This document shows positions 13,066-16,439 of a DNA stretch of 16,439 nt, piece after piece (position 1 is the first letter of the stretch; every line of letters begins with the position of its first letter). The translations under genes were made by a program, and so were the position numbers. Source of the DNA: Helicobacteraceae bacterium. Lineage in GTDB: Bacteria; Campylobacterota; Campylobacteria; Campylobacterales; Sulfurimonadaceae. The DNA is taken from the NCBI GenBank assembly GCA_030613795.1, contig JAUWLG010000007.1, positions 1 through 16,439 on the forward strand. The letters run 5' to 3'. The notes below the pieces were generated by a model. That model made no database searches, had not been told where the DNA came from, and saw only the letters and a program-made list of their open reading frames with translations.

Positions 13066-16000
13066 ATGAAGTGGTTTGGCATTGCTCTCTCTATTTTACT
13101 GACTCTGACTATTGTTATCTACACGCTGCTGTTCACCCCGTTTGGAAATGGCATTGTCAAGCCCATTATAGAAAAGAGGCTCAACGCCTCACTTCAGACA
13201 AAAGCAGTTGTTGAGACCTTTGCACTTGACATGAGCAGTTTTGATCTCAAAATTGCACTGACACCTTCTAATCTTATTACCGCTTCAGGGACGTATTCAC
13301 CTTTTTCACAATCCGTTGATGCTGTCTACACCATTGCTTTTGAAAAGATGAGTGAGCTTGAAGCGTTTTTAGAGCGAAAGTCTCAAGGCAAGATCCATAT
13401 CAACGGTACGGCAAAAGGTGATGCTCTTGAGATGAAAATAGTCGGTGACAGTGACATTGCTTCTTCACAGACCCATTATGATCTTACGCTCAAAGACTTT
13501 AACCCTGCAACGGTCATCGCAACTGTTGATAATGCTCAACTTGATGAACTTTTAGCCCTGGCTGGTGAAAAGGCTTATGCCAATGCCAATGTATCGCTGC
13601 AAACAGACATTAAAGGTATTGATGTTAAAAATTTTGACGGTGACATTAGCTTCTTGGTCAAAAAAGGTATGGTTGACACAGCGCTTATGCGCCGTGACTT
13701 TAATATTACGCTGCCACAGACGCAATTTGGAGCTAAGGTTGTATCTAAACTTCAAGGTGACTCGGTAGATTATGCAGCTACAGTCCAGTCTAATCTTCTC
13801 ACACTCAGTTCACAAGGCAGACTCATAGCGGCGCCGCTTAGCATGGATCTGAATTATGACCTTAATATTAAAGAACTTGCCTTACTTCGTCCTCTCACCA
13901 ATGCACCTTTACGTGGAGCATTTGCAACACAAGGTCACGTTAAAGGAGATGAAGCTGCACTTAACATTTTAGGTACAAGCGATATTGCCGGAAGCGACAG
14001 CCGTTATGACATCACATTGGCGCATTTTAAACCCTCTAAAGTGCTCGCAACTGTTAAAAATGCCAAACTTTCCAAATTGCTCTACCTGGCAGGCGAAACC
14101 ATGTATGCAGAGGCAGACGTAAACCTAAATGTGGACCTCTCCAACCTTGACCCTGAAAACCTGCAAGGCAGTGCAAAACTGGACATTAGCAACGGGACTG
14201 TTTTTTCTAAAGCAATGAAAAGATCTTACGGTATAGCATTACCGAAAACTAATTTCAACACCCAGTTTAACGCTGACTTAAAAGGCAAAGAGATCGATTA
14301 TACCCTGTCGCTGCTCTCTAATTTAGCGCAGATAAATTCAAAAGGTTCTTTTGAACCAGCCACCTTGAAAAGTGATATTGTCTACGATCTGAACATCAAA
14401 GAGTTGGCGCTATTTAAACCACTAACGAATGCGCCGATTCGTGGTCCTTTTGCAACATCCGGTCAGATCAGAGGTGATAAAAAAGCAATGCAGATTCAAG
14501 GCAGATCAGACATAGCTAAAAGTGAGACCACCTATGACATTGCCCTAAAAGAGATGCAGCCCCATAAATTGCGAGCACAAATTAAAAATGCCCGTTTGGA
14601 AAAGCTCATCTTTATGGCAGGACAACCTAACTTTGCGAACGGCGAACTGAATGGTGATATTAAGTTAGATGACCTAAACCCTGACAACTTACGAGGCAAT
14701 GTCGACGTCAGTATTGCAAAAGCCTCATTTAACAAGAAAGTACTCAAAAGAGATTACAAGATCGACGTGCCAAAAACAACATTTACCAGTGACATATCAG
14801 CGAAACTTGCAGGTAGAGATATTAAATACAGGGCCTCATTTGTTTCAGATCTTGCAAAGATTAATTCAAAAGGGACTGTTCAACCCAAAACATTGGCAAT
14901 GGACCTAGACCTAAAGCTTGCGATCTCCAGGCTTGAACTCCTAAAGCCGATCACTAAAGCACCTTTACGCGGCGCATTTGAACTTTCAGCTACAGCTAAA
15001 GGCGATGAAAAATCATTAAATGTTGACGGCAGGGCTAAAATTGCCGGAGCAGATGCTGATTTTAACGCTAAACTTGAATCGTTTGCACCACGAAGTATCA
15101 AGGCCAAAATAGCCAATATGCAACTCTCTAAGATCTTATATATGGTAGAACAACCGCATTATGCGGATGGGCTCTTGCATGTCGATGCCAATATTGATGA
15201 TGCACGTAAAGGGAAACTCTCCGGCAAGATCCTAAGCAGTGTCACTAAAGGCAGGGTGGATACCAAAACGGTTGAAAAAGCATTTGAGTTTAAAGCGATG
15301 CCAAAAACGACATTTACAGCTAAAGCTGTTTCAATACTTTCAAAAAACACCATTGACACCAAAATTAACGTGGACTCAAACCTGGCAAAACTCAAAGTAA
15401 AGCAGGCACGCTTTAATGTTGACAAAGCGTCATTGCATGCTGATTACAGGGCAGAGATACCTGACCTCGACAAATTGTACTTTGCGACTCAGCGTCATCT
15501 AAAAGGTGCCGTCACGGTAAGCGGTGAACTCTCTAAAGCTAAAGATCTGGACTTTACTGCACATTCGAAACTTTTTGGCGGTAAGATTGATGCCAGACTT
15601 CATAATGATGATCTTCATGCAGACATGAAAAAGTTAAATACCCTTGGCATGCTGAAAATGCTAATGTATCCTGAAATCTTTGACTCGGCTCTTAACGGCA
15701 AACTCGATTATAATCTTGCTAAAAAGAGCGGAAAGTTCTATGCTAAAACTACCAATGGGCACTTTACAAAAAACCAGATGCTGGACTTAGTAAAACAGTA
15801 CGGCAAAACTGATCTTTATAAAGAAAATTTCGTCTCAACCTTTAGAAGCCGTATTCAACAAGAAAATATTTATACCGACTTGGATATGCGTTCAAACAAG
15901 TCCTCGATCATCGGTAAAAAGATCTACCTTAATTCAAAGACCAAACAGATCGATGCCAAGCTCGATATCATTGCCAATAACAACCCTTTGAAAGTACAGT

Positions 16001-16119
16001 TGAAAGGGAATGTCAATAAGCCAAAAGTGACTATTGATGCGTCAAAACTGATCGAGCGTGAACTCAAAAAAGAGGCAGGCAAACAGATAAACAAGCTGCT
16101 AAAAGGACTGTTCAAATAA
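13066..16119 (+). CDS. AsmA/TamB/YhdP-like repeat protein, probable bridge-type lipid transporter
   Basis: Protein of 1017 residues with one N-terminal membrane anchor (about 5-25) and a long periplasmic beta-rich chain, the layout of AsmA, YhdP, YdbH and TamB, which carry phospholipid between inner and outer membranes along a hydrophobic groove. Four tandem units repeat in strict register. The K-G-D/R-G-D motif has Asp at 119, 295, 471 and 647 (period exactly 176), and a P-x-T-x-F motif has Pro at 217, 393, 569 and 746. Each unit also holds an L/I-x-K-x-x-L...L-R-G-A/P-F segment and a D-I-A...Y-D-I/L-x-L segment; a fifth partial unit starts near 796. The C-terminus (about 960-1017) is Lys-rich with K-L-I-E-R-E-L-K-K-E. 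Not recognised as any one named member; lipid transport is inferred from architecture. It has its own promoter and no operon partner. Confidence 0.75.
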   Translation: MKWFGIALSILLTLTIVIYTLLFTPFGNGIVKPIIEKRLNASLQTKAVVETFALDMSSFDLKIALTPSNLITASGTYSPFSQSVDAVYTIAFEKMSELEAFLERKSQGKIHINGTAKGDALEMKIVGDSDIASSQTHYDLTLKDFNPATVIATVDNAQLDELLALAGEKAYANANVSLQTDIKGIDVKNFDGDISFLVKKGMVDTALMRRDFNITLPQTQFGAKVVSKLQGDSVDYAATVQSNLLTLSSQGRLIAAPLSMDLNYDLNIKELALLRPLTNAPLRGAFATQGHVKGDEAALNILGTSDIAGSDSRYDITLAHFKPSKVLATVKNAKLSKLLYLAGETMYAEADVNLNVDLSNLDPENLQGSAKLDISNGTVFSKAMKRSYGIALPKTNFNTQFNADLKGKEIDYTLSLLSNLAQINSKGSFEPATLKSDIVYDLNIKELALFKPLTNAPIRGPFATSGQIRGDKKAMQIQGRSDIAKSETTYDIALKEMQPHKLRAQIKNARLEKLIFMAGQPNFANGELNGDIKLDDLNPDNLRGNVDVSIAKASFNKKVLKRDYKIDVPKTTFTSDISAKLAGRDIKYRASFVSDLAKINSKGTVQPKTLAMDLDLKLAISRLELLKPITKAPLRGAFELSATAKGDEKSLNVDGRAKIAGADADFNAKLESFAPRSIKAKIANMQLSKILYMVEQPHYADGLLHVDANIDDARKGKLSGKILSSVTKGRVDTKTVEKAFEFKAMPKTTFTAKAVSILSKNTIDTKINVDSNLAKLKVKQARFNVDKASLHADYRAEIPDLDKLYFATQRHLKGAVTVSGELSKAKDLDFTAHSKLFGGKIDARLHNDDLHADMKKLNTLGMLKMLMYPEIFDSALNGKLDYNLAKKSGKFYAKTTNGHFTKNQMLDLVKQYGKTDLYKENFVSTFRSRIQQENIYTDLDMRSNKSSIIGKKIYLNSKTKQIDAKLDIIANNNPLKVQLKGNVNKPKVTIDASKLIERELKKEAGKQINKLLKGLFK

Positions 16120-16206
16120 GAAAATTATGTTGCATTCCTTACAGTACTTGAGTACAGGGTGCTGTTTGGCTCGTTTTTGACCCACAAATTAATCATTGCA
16201 CAATGA

Positions 16207-16439
16207 ATGAACGATAGAAGTTATGTAAAAAAGCTAACTCGACTTTGCGATACCTTTAGGGATGTGACGCTTCGCGAGATAAAGTGTAGATTCATCACCT
16301 GACCCCTAAGTTCCTATCGGGGAAAAAATGTAGAGGCGATAAATTTCATTGATGCCTCAAAAAACAATATTGTAGCCGAATATATTAGACAAGTTTTACA
16401 AAAGTTTTGCCATGTCAGTGTAAAAGGCATATCTGATAG
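16207..16439 (+). pseudogene. Broken open frame at the right edge, origin unclear
   Basis: From ATG 16207 a frame runs M-N-D-R-S-Y-V-K-K-L..., meets TGA at 16300-16302, and then stays open in the same frame to the window end (V-E-A-I-N-F-I-D-A-S-K-N-N-I-V-A-E-Y). The second part reads like real protein, vaguely like a transposase core, but I cannot name it. No ribosome site is visible. It could be a decayed mobile-element gene, or the open part may be the start of a gene beyond the window. The 16120-16206 stretch has only a small hairpin (16144-16155). Confidence 0.3.

Noticed and set aside
16300..16302. TGA as a selenocysteine codon
   Set aside because: No selenoprotein family is recognised and no convincing SECIS-like stem directly follows; decay or a non-coding frame is simpler.

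Overview
The window is about 40% GC and carries close-packed chromosomal genes of a Gram-negative bacterium. Several traits suggest a Campylobacterota member (Sulfurimonas/Sulfurovum-like). These are a Pal-like lipoprotein with the C-x6-CW...NRR tail, a three-domain desulforubrerythrin of the Campylobacter type, a MacB split into separate ATPase and permease genes, an FHS-type sugar transporter, and promoters with a strong TATAAT -10 but little -35. This is inferred from protein and promoter style; there is no rRNA here, so the assignment is moderate. No tRNA, rRNA, CRISPR array or intact insertion sequence was seen.

Layout, left to right: (1) a structured repeat (A) and a solitary OmpA/Pal-type lipoprotein; (2) a second structured repeat (B), then a translationally coupled macA-macB-type operon (adaptor, ATPase, permease) for a TolC-dependent tripartite exporter; (3) on the minus strand, a CNNM/DUF21-CBS membrane protein, and an operon of a small unknown protein, a HAD phosphatase and an FHS-family sugar transporter; (4) on the plus strand, an alanine/glycine:cation symporter with a short hairpin repeat (E) in its leader and a long structured repeat (C) just after its stop; (5) a peroxide-stress block: a PerR/Fur regulator divergent from desulforubrerythrin with two palindromic operator candidates between them, followed by a nitrobindin-like beta-barrel protein and a cupin; (6) a 1017-residue AsmA/TamB/YhdP-like membrane-anchored protein built from 176-residue repeats; (7) a broken open frame at the right edge.

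The main unexplained signal is a family of intergenic elements. Three long copies (A, B, C; 266-274 bp) share one fold: a long outer inverted repeat enclosing two side-by-side hairpins separated by CCCTTCGGG or CCCTACGGG. The hairpin loops keep related TAGC...GCTA motifs, while the stem sequences differ between copies but remain self-complementary. Two short copies (D, E; about 41-53 bp) keep only the outer stem of C and B respectively. This looks like a structured mobile or regulatory repeat family in which the outer stem and the two-hairpin core can be separated.
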